A DNA stretch of 64,000 nucleotides from JABFWF01 sp035539135 (GTDB lineage: Bacteria > Pseudomonadota > Gammaproteobacteria > Xanthomonadales > Xanthomonadaceae). Position numbers and translations under genes: made by a program. A model generated the notes under the pieces. That model saw only the letters and a list, made by a program, of their open reading frames with translations, was not told the origin of the DNA and ran no database searches. Shown in pieces: positions 8,497-16,894 of the stretch (the first letter of the stretch is position 1; each line of letters opens with the position of its first letter). The stretch lies in NCBI GenBank assembly GCA_035539135.1, contig DATLJD010000008.1:310001-374000 (forward strand), given 5' to 3'.

Positions 8497-8802
8497 CGCG
8501 GCGGTCCGTCCTTGCGGGGCGCGGATTGTAGCGGAGGGCCTGTTGCGGACACGGAAACCGTAACCGGCAAACCGGGAGACGGTGGCGACGTGGTGGGAGC
8601 GTGGCGGGCGGGAGAGATGGGCAGGACACGCCGTGAATCCGTCCATGGAGGCTCGGATGCGGCATCCATGCCGCATACGGTCCTGCCCACCTCTCCCACC
8701 CGCCACGCCCGCGGCCCGGGCAGGCGCGGGCCACGCAGCCCGGCTCGCGTACACGCCCCCGGCGCTACACTGCGCGCCCGCTGTTTTCCCCGGACGCCGC
8801 CG
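8497..8802. other. 306-base divergent region between speE and speA
   Basis: The gap must carry the start signals of both genes. Most of it is taken up by the long inverted repeat at 8601-8706. No sigma-70 promoter was recognised with confidence. Confidence 0.5.
8601..8706. repeat. Long imperfect inverted repeat, copy 1
   Basis: Left arm 8601-8626 (GTGGCGGGCGGGAGAGATGG...) pairs with right arm 8681-8706 (...CACCTCTCCCACCCGCCAC) with few mismatches. The centre holds a second perfect palindrome, ATGCGGCAT-CC-ATGCCGCAT at 8657-8676. A related element (GGGAGAGG arms, GGATGC-N7-GCATCC centre) is at 14716-14814. This is a second intergenic palindrome family distinct from the GTAG REPs. Confidence 0.7.
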
Positions 8803-10713
8803 ATGACCGCCTGGTCGACCGACCACGCCCGCAAGACCTATTCGATCCCGCACTGGGCCGGCGGTTACTTCGACGTGGACGCCCGGGGGCGGATCGTGGT
8901 GCGCCCGCGCGGCGCGGCCGGGCCGGCGATCGCGCTGCCGGAAATCGTCGACGCGGCGCGCGCGAACGGCGCCAAGCTGCCGTTGCTGGTGCGCTTCCCG
9001 GACATCCTCGGCGATCGCCTGCGCCAGCTGCAGGAGGCCTTCGGCCGCGCGCAGGCCGAATGGGATTACCGCGGCGGTTACACCGCCGTGTATCCGATCA
9101 AGGTCAACCAGCACGCGGGCGTCGCCGGCGTGCTGGCCTCGCACGCCGGCGAGGGCTTCGGGCTGGAGGCCGGCAGCAAGCCGGAGCTGATGGCGGTGCT
9201 CGCGCTGTCGCGCCCCGGCGGGCTGATCGTCTGCAACGGCTACAAGGACCGCGAGTACATCCGCCTCGCGCTGATCGGTCGCCGGCTCGGCCTGGAAACC
9301 TTCATCGTCGTCGAGAAGCCGTCCGAGCTGCCGCTGATCCTCGAGGAGGCGCAAGCGCTCGGCATCCGCCCCGGCGTCGGCGTGCGCATGCGGCTGGCCT
9401 CGCTCGGCGCCGGCAAGTGGCAGAACAGCGGCGGCGACAAGGCCAAGTTCGGGCTGATGCCGCGCCAGGTGCTCGATTTGTGGAAGACCCTGCGCGACGC
9501 CGGCATGGGCGACTGCCTGCAGTTGCTGCACTTCCACATGGGCTCGCAGATTTCCAACGTGCGCGACATCGCCAAGGGCATGCGCGAGGCGACGCGTTAC
9601 TTCATCGAGCTGTCGAAGCTGGGCGCGCAAGTGAAGTACATGGACGTGGGCGGCGGCCTGGGCGTGGACTACGAGGGCACCCGCTCGCGCAGCTACTGCT
9701 CGATCAACTACGGCCTGGATCAGTACGCCGGCAACATCGTGCAGCCGCTGGCCGAGGCCTGCGCGCAGAACGACCTGCCGCCGCCGCGCATCGTCACCGA
9801 ATGCGGCCGCGCGATGACCGCGCACCACGCGGTGCTGGTCGCCAACGTCGCCGAGATCGAGCGCGCGCCGGAAGGACGGGTGCCCGACGTGCACGACGAC
9901 GAGCCGCAGGTCATCCGCCACCTGCGCGACCTGCACGGCGAGCTCGGCGCGCGCCCGCCGGTGGAGATCTTCCACGAAGCGCAGTACCGCCATGGCGAAG
10001 GCCTGTCGCTGTATGCGCTGGGCCAGCTGGACCTCGCTCACCGGGCGCGCATCGACGACCTGTTCTACGCGATCGCGCACGCGGTGCGCGCGCGCCTGGA
10101 CGTGCGCGAGCGCAACCACCGCGAGTTGCTCGACGAGCTCGACGAGCGGCTGGTCGACAAGTACTTCGTCAACTTCAGCGTGTTCGAGTCGATGCCGGAC
10201 GTGTGGGCGATCGACCAGGTGTTCCCGATCGCGCCGATCGAGCGCCTGGACGAGGAACCGGCCCGGCGCGGGGTGATCGCCGACCTGACCTGCGACTCCG
10301 ACGGCAAGGTCGACTGCTACGTCGAGAACGAGGGCCTGCACAGCTCGTTGCCGCTGCACGAACTGCGCGCAGGCGAGCAGTACCGGCTCGGCTTCTTCCT
10401 GGTCGGCGCCTACCAGGAAATCCTCGGCGACATCCACAACCTGTTCGGCGACACCGACGCGGTCGAGGTCCACCTCGACGATGGCGGCTACGTCATCCGC
10501 CAGCAACGGCGTGGCGACACCACCGACGTGATGCTCGACTACGTCGGCTACAAGCTCGACGACCTGCGCCGCGCGTACCGCGACAAGGTCGCCGCGGCGC
10601 GCCTGCCCGGCGACGAGGCGGCGCGCCTGGACGCGGCCCTGGAGGCGGGCCTGACCGCCTACACCTACCTCAGCGACGAACCGCTGGCGACGCCGGCGGG
10701 CACGTCCGCGTGA
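8803..10713 (+). CDS. speA: Biosynthetic arginine decarboxylase
   Basis: The 636-residue PLP enzyme belongs to the fold-III decarboxylases. VYPIKVNQ places the PLP lysine at residue 100; LLHFHMGSQ, VGGGLGVDYEG, the TECGRAMTAHHAV segment and LTCDSDGK (C-terminal catalytic Cys) follow in the normal order and the length is typical of SpeA. It turns arginine into agmatine, the first step of the agmatine route to putrescine. The ATG at 8803 follows an ordinary non-coding stretch; the frame is open upstream only by chance. The next gene starts inside its stop codon (GTGA overlap), so translation is coupled. Confidence 0.96.
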   Translation: MTAWSTDHARKTYSIPHWAGGYFDVDARGRIVVRPRGAAGPAIALPEIVDAARANGAKLPLLVRFPDILGDRLRQLQEAFGRAQAEWDYRGGYTAVYPIKVNQHAGVAGVLASHAGEGFGLEAGSKPELMAVLALSRPGGLIVCNGYKDREYIRLALIGRRLGLETFIVVEKPSELPLILEEAQALGIRPGVGVRMRLASLGAGKWQNSGGDKAKFGLMPRQVLDLWKTLRDAGMGDCLQLLHFHMGSQISNVRDIAKGMREATRYFIELSKLGAQVKYMDVGGGLGVDYEGTRSRSYCSINYGLDQYAGNIVQPLAEACAQNDLPPPRIVTECGRAMTAHHAVLVANVAEIERAPEGRVPDVHDDEPQVIRHLRDLHGELGARPPVEIFHEAQYRHGEGLSLYALGQLDLAHRARIDDLFYAIAHAVRARLDVRERNHRELLDELDERLVDKYFVNFSVFESMPDVWAIDQVFPIAPIERLDEEPARRGVIADLTCDSDGKVDCYVENEGLHSSLPLHELRAGEQYRLGFFLVGAYQEILGDIHNLFGDTDAVEVHLDDGGYVIRQQRRGDTTDVMLDYVGYKLDDLRRAYRDKVAAARLPGDEAARLDAALEAGLTAYTYLSDEPLATPAGTSA

Positions 10714-10964
10714 AGCGCTACCTGGTCCTGACCCTGCGCCGGCCGCAGTTCGACCCGGCGGTGATCGCCCCGCACTACGCGCACCTGGACGGCCTGCGCG
10801 TGCGCGGCGCGCTGGAACTGTACGGTCCGTTCGGCGACCGCAGCGGCGGCGCCTACGTGCTGCGCGCCGAGTCGCTGGAGCAGGCGCAGGCGATGGCGTT
10901 CGCCGATCCGCTGCACGTCACCGGAGCGTCCGAAGTCAGCGTGCGCGAGTGGAACACGGCGTAA
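10710..10964 (+). CDS. YciI-like small protein
   Basis: An 84-residue protein read from GTG at 10710, overlapping the speA TGA by four bases. It shows the YciI-type ferredoxin-like fold pattern: a short first strand (RYLVLTLRRP), the stretch HYAHLDGLRVRGALELYGPF, a third strand GGAYVLRAESLEQAQAMAFADP and the final SEVSVREW. YciI relatives are small dimeric proteins of unproven catalytic role with an active-site-like His/Asp pair; here HYAHLD is that place. The tight coupling with speA suggests joint expression. Function unknown. Confidence 0.85.
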   Translation: MKRYLVLTLRRPQFDPAVIAPHYAHLDGLRVRGALELYGPFGDRSGGAYVLRAESLEQAQAMAFADPLHVTGASEVSVREWNTA

Positions 10965-10994
10965 TCCGCGGGTCCGCGCTCCACGCGTTCGCCG

Positions 10995-11744
10995 TCAATC
11001 GCGCTGCAGCTGGAAGCCGGCGAAGGACTGCCGGGTCGGCATCAGCTCCAGCCGGTTGACGTTGAGGTGCGGCGGCAGGTTGGCGATCCACCACAGCGTC
11101 TCCGCGATGTCCTCGGCGGTCATCGGCTCGACCCCGCGGTACAGCGCGTCGGACGCCGCCTGGTCGCCGTGGGTGCGGACCAGGGTGAACTCGGTTTCCG
11201 CCATCCCCGGTTCGAGCGCGGTCACCCGCACGCCGGTGCCGTGCAGGTCGGTGCGCAGGTTGAGCGAGAACTGGCTGACGAAGGCCTTGGTCCCGCCGTA
11301 GACGTTGCCGCCCGGGTACGGGTACTTCGCCGCGGTGGAACTGATGTTGACGATCGCGCCGCGGCGCGCGATCAGCGCCGGCAGCAGCGCGTGCGTCAGC
11401 GTCACCATCGCGGTGATGTTGGTGTCGATCATCGTCCGCCAGTCGGCGAGGCTGGCCTCCTGCGCAGGCGCGGTGCCCTGGGCGAGGCCGGCGTTATTGA
11501 CCAGCAGGTCGATGCCGCGGAAGCCGTCCGGCAGCGCGTCGAGCGTGGCGCGCATCGCCGCCGCGTCGCGCAGGTCGAAGCAGGCGGAGTGCACGTGGTC
11601 GGCGCCGAGTTCGGCGACCAGTGCGTCGAGGCGGTCGGCGCGGCGGCCGGTGGCGATGACGCGCCAGCCGCCGGCGACGAAGCGGCGCGCGGCGGCGCGG
11701 CCGAAGCCGGAGGTGGCGCCGGTGATGAAGGCGAGCTTGTCCAT
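10995..11744 (-). CDS. ydfG: SDR oxidoreductase, YdfG-like NADP-dependent 3-hydroxy acid dehydrogenase
   Basis: The 249-residue protein is a classical short-chain dehydrogenase: cofactor motif TGATSGFG at 9-15, NNAG at 83-86, Ser135/136, Tyr149 and Lys153 as catalytic residues. The pattern TGRRADRLDAL after the second strand fits NADP preference. Phrases KAFVSQFSLNLRTDLHGTGV and VEPMTAEDIAETLWWIANLP are those of the YdfG group, which oxidise serine, allo-threonine and 3-hydroxy acids. It is convergent with the YciI gene and follows the SpoIIAA-like gene. Symbol is by resemblance. Confidence 0.85.
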   Translation of the reverse strand: MDKLAFITGATSGFGRAAARRFVAGGWRVIATGRRADRLDALVAELGADHVHSACFDLRDAAAMRATLDALPDGFRGIDLLVNNAGLAQGTAPAQEASLADWRTMIDTNITAMVTLTHALLPALIARRGAIVNISSTAAKYPYPGGNVYGGTKAFVSQFSLNLRTDLHGTGVRVTALEPGMAETEFTLVRTHGDQAASDALYRGVEPMTAEDIAETLWWIANLPPHLNVNRLELMPTRQSFAGFQLQRD

Positions 11745-11779
11745 GCGCGGATTCTAAGGCCGGCGCCGGTGCGCCCGGC

Positions 11780-12160
11780 TCAGACCGGCGGTTCCTCGCT
11801 GAGCAGCCAGGCGAGCGCCGCGTCGCGGTCGGCGAAGCGCGCGAACGGATAGTGGTGAGCGGCGGCCAGCACCTCGAACAGGTGGTTGGCCGGATGCGCG
11901 GGCGGGGCGACGAAGGCGGTGCGCGAGGCGAGCAGCAACGGCTCGTGGGTGAGGCGGCCGACCAGGTCCCGGGTGCGCTGCAACGGCTCGGTCGCCGCGA
12001 TCGCGGCGGTGAGGTCGATCAGGATGCGGCGGAAGCCGCTGGCCTCCAGCAGGGGCGCCGATTCCTCCCAGGCCTGCAGGCGCTGGGCCACCGACACCAC
12101 CCCGTGGTAACGCAGGTCGAGCAGGCGGTTGGTCTGGTCCAGCCGCAGGTCGTAGGGCAT
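11780..12160 (-). CDS. SpoIIAA/STAS-like domain protein
   Basis: A 126-residue cytoplasmic protein with alternating strands and helices (LLDLRYHGVVSVAQRLQAWE, FRRILIDLTAAIA, SRTAFVAPPAHPANHLFEVL, FARFADRDAALAWL). This is the pattern of the SpoIIAA-like/STAS proteins that bacteria use as small regulatory or lipid-binding modules. No phosphorylatable serine in the anti-anti-sigma context was identified. It lies between the SPOR gene and ydfG on the same strand, with gaps of 34-35 bases. Role unknown. Confidence 0.7.
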   Translation of the reverse strand: MPYDLRLDQTNRLLDLRYHGVVSVAQRLQAWEESAPLLEASGFRRILIDLTAAIAATEPLQRTRDLVGRLTHEPLLLASRTAFVAPPAHPANHLFEVLAAAHHYPFARFADRDAALAWLLSEEPPV

Positions 12161-12194
12161 GCGATCGCCTTGCGCGCCACCGGTCGTGGCCGGC

Positions 12195-12944
12195 CTATTT
12201 AGCCTTGATCGCCAGCGCCGGCAAGCCGCCGGCGGCCAGCTTGCGCTTGGCGTCCGCCAGTTCGGAGGCGGTGCCGTACGGGCCCATGCGCACGCGGTAC
12301 ACGGTCCGGCCGCCGATCTGCGCCGATTCCACCCGCGCGGTGAGGCCGAGCAGGGCGATTCGCGCCTTCAGCGCCTCGGCGTCGCCCGACGCGCCGAAGG
12401 CGCCGGCCTGCAGCAGGTAGGGCGTGTCGCCGCTGGCGGTCGCGGAGGCCGTCGCGGAGGCCGTCGCAGCCGAGTCCGCGTCGCGCGCGGCGACCTCGGC
12501 GGCGGGCTGCGCGGCGTCGTCGTCATCCTCCGCCGGGGCCGGCTGCGGCTGCGGCCGTGCCGCGCGCGCGGCTTCCGCGCGCGCGGTCGCCTCCAGCTCG
12601 GCGTCGCTCATCGGCACTTCGTCGCCGGGCAGCAGCGTGTAAAAGTCGTAGCGGGTGTCCTTCGGCGGCGCGGTGTCCGCGTTCGCATCGTCGTCCTTGG
12701 GCGGGCTCGGGCGTGCGTCGGTGGCGACGATCGCCTCGTCCTCCGGCGTCCCCGCCGGCTGCGCGTCCGGATTCGGCGTGGGCCGGAAGAAGCCGTCGCC
12801 CTCCCCCTTGTGCAGCAGCTTCGGCGCGCCCAGCAGCACCACCGCGGTCAGCACCACGCCCAGCACCAGCCAGGCCCAGCCCGGCAGGCCATGGTCACCG
12901 CCGCTGTTGCGCCGCGCCTGCGACTTCCCCTTGCGTGCCGCCAC
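12195..12944 (-). CDS. SPOR-domain membrane protein
   Basis: The 249-residue protein starts at GTG 12942-12944, directly against the argS stop codon. A short basic head (KGKSQARRNSGG) precedes one membrane helix (about 22-42, WAWLVLGVVLTAVVLLGAPK), a long Asp/Ala/Pro-rich linker, and a C-terminal SPOR domain (YLLQAGAFGASGDAEALKAR ... VYRVRMGPYGTASELADAKR). SPOR domains bind denuded peptidoglycan at the division septum; the layout is FtsN-like. The argS-SPOR pairing is known in related genomes. Whether this is the true FtsN cannot be decided. Confidence 0.88.
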   Translation of the reverse strand: MAARKGKSQARRNSGGDHGLPGWAWLVLGVVLTAVVLLGAPKLLHKGEGDGFFRPTPNPDAQPAGTPEDEAIVATDARPSPPKDDDANADTAPPKDTRYDFYTLLPGDEVPMSDAELEATARAEAARAARPQPQPAPAEDDDDAAQPAAEVAARDADSAATASATASATASGDTPYLLQAGAFGASGDAEALKARIALLGLTARVESAQIGGRTVYRVRMGPYGTASELADAKRKLAAGGLPALAIKAK

Positions 12945-14642
12945 CTACATCGCCTCCGGCGCCGAGACGCCAATCAATCCGAGCCCGTTCGCCAGCACCT
13001 GGCGGGTTGCCTGCGCGAGCGCGAGGCGCGCGTCGCGCACGTCGGCGTCGTCGACCAGGAACTGGTGTTCGTTGTAGTACGACTGGAACGCCTGCGCCAG
13101 CTCGTGCAGGTAGGCGGCGAGCTGGTGCGGCTCGAGTTGCTCGCCGGCCGCGGCCACCACTTCCGGATAGCGCGACAGCTCGGTGAGCAGGTCGCGGGTG
13201 CGCGCATCGGCGAGGTCGGGCGGCTGCGCAAGGCCGTTGCCGAGGTCGAAGGCGACGCCGCGCTCGCGCGCCTGGCGGAACAGGCCGCAGGTGCGCGCGT
13301 GCGAAAGCTGCACGTAGTAGACCGGGTTGTCCAGCGACTGGCTGCGCGCCAGGTCGATGTCGAAGGTCAGCTGCGAATCGGGGCGGCGCGCGAGCAGGAA
13401 CCAGCGCGTCGCGTCGCGGCCGACCTCGTCGATCAGGTCGCGCAGGGTCAGGTAGCTGCCGGCGCGCTTGGACAGCTTCACCTCCTCGCCGCCGCGCATC
13501 ACCGTCACCATCTGGTGCAGCACGTATTCCGGGTAGCCGGCGGGGATGCCCAGGTCGAGCGCCTGCAGGCCGGCCTTCACCCGCGCCAGCGAGCCGTGGT
13601 GGTCGGCGCCGAGCTCGGTGATCGCGCGCTCGTAGCCGCGCTGCCACTTCGACAGGTGGTACGCGACGTCCGGCACGAAATAGGTGTAGGTGCCGTCGGA
13701 CTTGCGCATCACGCGGTCCTTGTCGTCGCCGAAGTCGGTGGTGCGCAGCCACAGCGCGCCGCCCTCCTCGTAGGTGTGGCCGTGGGCGACGAGCTCGCGC
13801 ACGGTTTCCTCCACCTTGCCGTCGGCGTACAGCGAGGACTCCAGGAAATAGACATCGAACGACACGCCGTAGGCGGCGAGGTCGGCGTTCTGCTCGCGGC
13901 GCAGGTAGGCCACCGCGAAGCGGCGGATCGCGTCCAGGTCGCCGGGGTCCTTCGCGCCGGCGACGACGTGGCCCTCGACCTCGACGCTGTCGCCGCGCAG
14001 GTAGGCCTCGGCGACGTCGACGATGTAGTCGCCGCGGTAGCCGTCCTCCGGCCAGCCGGCGTCGTCGGGCGTCCTGCCGAGCGCGCGCGCCTGCACCGAC
14101 CGGGCGAGGTTGTCGATCTGCGCGCCGGCGTCGTTGTAGTAGAACTCGCGCACCACGTCCCAGCCGTTGGCCTCGAGCACGCGGGCGATGCAGTCGCCGA
14201 TCACCGCGGCGCGGCCGTGGCCGACGTGCAGCGGGCCGGTGGGATTGGCCGATACGTATTCGACGCCGGCGCGGCGGCCCTTGCCGCTCGCGTTGCGGCC
14301 GTAGCGCGCGCCCTCGGCGTGGATCGCGCGCAACTGCGCCTGCCATGCGGCCGGTGCGAGGCGGAAGTTGAGGAAGCCGGGGCCGGCGAGCTCGGCGGCG
14401 GCGAGCAGGCCGTCGGCGTCGGCCGCCTGGATCCGCGGCAGCAGCGCCTGTGCGAGCGCGCGGGGATTGGTCTTCGCGGCCTTCGCCAGCAGCATCGCGG
14501 CGTTGGTCGAGAAGTCGCCGTGGCTGCGATCCTTCGGGCGCTCCACGACGAACTCCGGCGTCGCGGCCTCGGCCGGCAGGGTGCCATCGGCACGCAGGGC
14601 ATCGATGCCCTGCTGGATCAGGGCGCGGAGCTGGGCTTTCAC
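12945..14642 (-). CDS. argS: Arginyl-tRNA synthetase
   Basis: The 565-residue class I synthetase has the N-terminal Add-1 domain, FSTNAAMLLAK, the HIGH-like HVGHGRAAVIGD, the KMSKS-like KLSKRAGS and the C-terminal anticodon-binding helical domain (ALAQATRQVLANGLGLIGV). It charges tRNA-Arg. GTG at 14640-14642 (KAQLRALIQQGIDAL) is chosen because it gives the usual ArgS start; no good Shine-Dalgarno is visible and an upstream extension is possible. The SPOR gene begins at the next base after the stop. Confidence 0.95.
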   Translation of the reverse strand: MKAQLRALIQQGIDALRADGTLPAEAATPEFVVERPKDRSHGDFSTNAAMLLAKAAKTNPRALAQALLPRIQAADADGLLAAAELAGPGFLNFRLAPAAWQAQLRAIHAEGARYGRNASGKGRRAGVEYVSANPTGPLHVGHGRAAVIGDCIARVLEANGWDVVREFYYNDAGAQIDNLARSVQARALGRTPDDAGWPEDGYRGDYIVDVAEAYLRGDSVEVEGHVVAGAKDPGDLDAIRRFAVAYLRREQNADLAAYGVSFDVYFLESSLYADGKVEETVRELVAHGHTYEEGGALWLRTTDFGDDKDRVMRKSDGTYTYFVPDVAYHLSKWQRGYERAITELGADHHGSLARVKAGLQALDLGIPAGYPEYVLHQMVTVMRGGEEVKLSKRAGSYLTLRDLIDEVGRDATRWFLLARRPDSQLTFDIDLARSQSLDNPVYYVQLSHARTCGLFRQARERGVAFDLGNGLAQPPDLADARTRDLLTELSRYPEVVAAAGEQLEPHQLAAYLHELAQAFQSYYNEHQFLVDDADVRDARLALAQATRQVLANGLGLIGVSAPEAM

Positions 14643-14715
14643 GCGGAGGTTCTGCGGAGGTTCAACGGAACCGCATTGTAGCGGTCGCGGCCAGCGGCCC
14701 GCCTGCCGCTCGCGA

Positions 14716-14814
14716 GCGCGGCGCACGGGAGAGGCCCGTCAGGGCGCCCCGCGAGTCCTCGGAAGCCAGGATGCGGTCCATGCATCCGGGTCTGCCCTCT
14801 CCCGCTCGCCGCGC
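14716..14814. repeat. Long imperfect inverted repeat, copy 2
   Basis: Left arm GCGCGGCGCACGGGAGAGG (14716-14734) pairs with CCCTCTCCCGCTCGCCGCGC (14795-14814), and the centre contains GGATGC-N7-GCATCC (14769-14787). It shares the GGGAGAG arm and GGATGCGG...CATCC centre with the element at 8601-8706. It lies between argS (reading away) and radC (reading toward it), where it may also end radC transcription. Confidence 0.6.
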
Positions 14815-14849
14815 GTCCGGAAGGTGCCCGGTCGCCGGCGCTGCGCGCG

Positions 14850-15524
14850 TCAGACCCAGCCGCGCGCCGCCAGCGACACCGGGGCGCCGTCGCCGATCAC
14901 GAAATGGTCGAGCAGGCGGATGTCGACCAGCGCCAGGCTCTGCTTGAGGCGGGCGGTGACCGCGCGGTCGGCGGCGCTCGGCTCCGCGCTGCCGCTCGGG
15001 TGGTTGTGGCCGACGATCACCGCGGCGGCGTTGTGCGCCAGCGCACGGCGAACGACCTCGCGCGGATGCACCTCGGCGCCGTCGATGGTGCCGCGGAACA
15101 GCTCCTCGAAGGCCAGCGCGCGATGGCGGGCGTCGAGGAACAACGCGGCGAACACCTCGTGCGGGTAGCCGCGCAGGCGCTGCGCGAAGTAGCGGCCGGC
15201 GGCGGCCGGGTCGGACAGCGCCTCGCCGCGTTCGAGCCCGGCGGCGAGGTAGCGGCCGCACAGTTCCAGCGCCGCGGCGAGCTGGGCTGCGCGGGCCGGC
15301 CCCAGGCCCGGCAGTTCCGCCAGTTGCGCCGGGCTGCGCTCCAGCAGGACGCGCAGGGGCCCGTGGCGGGCGAGCAGGTCGCGGGCGGTCGCCACCGCAT
15401 CCTGGCCACGCAGGCCGGAACCGAGGAACAGCGCCAGCAGTTCGGCGTCCGACAGCACCTGCGCACCGCGGGCAAGCAGCTTCTCGCGGGGACGTTCGCC
15501 GGCGGGCCAGTCGCGGATGTGCAT
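14850..15524 (-). CDS. radC: RadC-family JAB/MPN-domain protein
   Basis: The 224-residue protein begins MHIRDWPAGERPREKLLARG, has a helix-hairpin-helix (LAELPGLGPARAAQLAAALE) and a JAMM metal site, VGHNHPSGSAEPSAAD with HxH...D ligands. RadC was once linked to repair, but its activity is unknown; the MPN fold suggests a metal-dependent hydrolase. It diverges from coaC with a 159-base gap, the same arrangement as in Pseudomonas and other gammaproteobacteria (radC / coaBC-dut-algC). Confidence 0.92.
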   Translation of the reverse strand: MHIRDWPAGERPREKLLARGAQVLSDAELLALFLGSGLRGQDAVATARDLLARHGPLRVLLERSPAQLAELPGLGPARAAQLAAALELCGRYLAAGLERGEALSDPAAAGRYFAQRLRGYPHEVFAALFLDARHRALAFEELFRGTIDGAEVHPREVVRRALAHNAAAVIVGHNHPSGSAEPSAADRAVTARLKQSLALVDIRLLDHFVIGDGAPVSLAARGWV

Positions 15525-15683
15525 CGGGGGACCGTGTCGGTGGAATGGGGTGCGTCCGCCGTCGCGGCCGGCGCCGGATGCACGCCCCCACTGTCCTGGC
15601 GCGACGCCGCGGCGGCGATCGGTCCTCACGCCGCCGTCGGGTAAGCTAACCGCCACATCGGCCGTAGGAATTTCCCGACCCGC

Positions 15684-16241
15684 ATGGACGGTCCCGCCCG
15701 CCTCGAACGCCGCGTGCTGCTGTGCGTGTGCGGCGGCATCGCCGCCTACAAGGCGGTCGAGCTGGTGCGCCGGCTTGGCGATGCCGGCGCCCAGGTGCAG
15801 GTGGCGATGACCGGGGACGCGCTGCGCTTCGTCGGCGCGCAGAGTTTCCAGGCGGTGTCCGGCCGGACCGTGCGCAGCTCGCTGTGGGACGAGAACGCGG
15901 AAGCCGCGATGGGCCACATCGAACTGGCGCGCTGGGCCGAGCAGGTGCTGGTCGCGCCGGCCACCGCCAACACGATCGCCAAGCTCGCGCACGGCCTCGC
16001 CGACGACCTGGTCAGCACGCTGTGCCTGGCGACCACCGCGCCGCTGGCGATCGCCCCGGCGATGAACCACCGCATGTGGGCGCATCCGGCGACGCAGGCC
16101 AACGTCGCCACCCTCGTCGCGCGCGGCGCGCTGGTGATCGGCCCCGACGACGGCCCGCAGGCCTGTGGCGAATTCGGCCCGGGCCGGCTGGTCGAGCCGG
16201 ACGCGATCGTGCAGGCGCTCGCCGCGGCGGGACGCCGGTGA
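15684..16241 (+). CDS. coaC: Phosphopantothenoylcysteine decarboxylase half of CoaBC, free-standing
   Basis: This 185-residue frame is a complete CoaC domain: flavin site CVCGGIAAYKA, GHIELARWA with the catalytic His, VAPATANT, the PXMNXXMW motif (PAMNHRMW) and the substrate-clamp Cys in ACGEFGPGRL. It decarboxylates 4'-phosphopantothenoylcysteine in CoA synthesis. It ends with TGA at 16239-16241, just where a fused CoaBC would continue; CoaB follows in another frame from GTG 16238. In most bacteria, including relatives, the two are one protein. Either this is a true split with coupled translation or a frameshift (natural or sequencing). Confidence 0.85.
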   Translation: MDGPARLERRVLLCVCGGIAAYKAVELVRRLGDAGAQVQVAMTGDALRFVGAQSFQAVSGRTVRSSLWDENAEAAMGHIELARWAEQVLVAPATANTIAKLAHGLADDLVSTLCLATTAPLAIAPAMNHRMWAHPATQANVATLVARGALVIGPDDGPQACGEFGPGRLVEPDAIVQALAAAGRR

Positions 16242-16894
16242 GCGCGACGCTGGCCGGGCGCCGGGTGCTGGTCAGCGCCGGGCCGACCTACGAGGACATC
16301 GACCCGGTCCGCTTCCTGGGCAACCGCAGCAGCGGCAAGATGGGCTTCGCGGTCGCCGCCGCGGCCGCGCGGCGCGGCGCCCAGGTGGTGCTCGTGGCCG
16401 GACCGGTGCAGCTGGCGACGCCGGCCGGCGTGCAGCGGGTGGACGTGCGTTCGGCCGAACAGATGCGCGCCGCGGTGCTGGCCGCGCTGCCGTGCGACGT
16501 CTACGTCGGCGCCGCCGCGGTCGCCGACTGGCGGCCACGCACGACCGCCGCGCACAAGCTGAAGAAGCAGGCGGGCGTGGACACGATGACGCTGGAGCTG
16601 GTGCGCACGCCGGATATCCTCGCCGAGGTCGCCGCGCACGCGCGGCGGCCGGGACTGGTCGTCGGTTTCGCCGCCGAAACCGGCGACGTCGAGCGCTACG
16701 CGCGCGACAAGCTCGCCGCCAAGCGCCTCGACCTGATCGCCGCCAACCGCGTCGGCGTGGCCGGCAGCGGGTTCGAAAGCGACCACAACCAGCTGACGGT
16801 CTACGCGGATGATCTGGTCCGTGAACTCGGCGCCGCCCCCAAGCCGGACCTCGCCGACGCCCTGCTCGACCTGATCGCGGAGCGCCTGAGCTGA
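16238..16894 (+). CDS. coaB: Phosphopantothenate-cysteine ligase half of CoaBC, free-standing
   Basis: From GTG 16238 the frame encodes 218 residues with all CoaB features: GRRVLVSAGPTYEDIDPVRF, the NRSSGKMG nucleotide/dimer motif, GAAAVADWRP, the AHKLKKQ lysine motif and VVGFAAETGD. It joins cysteine to phosphopantothenate through an acyl-nucleotide intermediate. The GTGA overlap with coaC couples the two; a weak GGGA lies eight bases before the GTG. The next gene, dut, starts in its stop codon (TGATG), so coaC-coaB-dut-xanA read as one operon. Confidence 0.85.
   Translation: MSATLAGRRVLVSAGPTYEDIDPVRFLGNRSSGKMGFAVAAAAARRGAQVVLVAGPVQLATPAGVQRVDVRSAEQMRAAVLAALPCDVYVGAAAVADWRPRTTAAHKLKKQAGVDTMTLELVRTPDILAEVAAHARRPGLVVGFAAETGDVERYARDKLAAKRLDLIAANRVGVAGSGFESDHNQLTVYADDLVRELGAAPKPDLADALLDLIAERLS

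Noticed and set aside
6961..8802. Plus-strand extension upstream of speA and antisense to the GGDEF and speE genes
   Set aside because: The frame is open but shows no family character; ArgDC homology begins at 8803.
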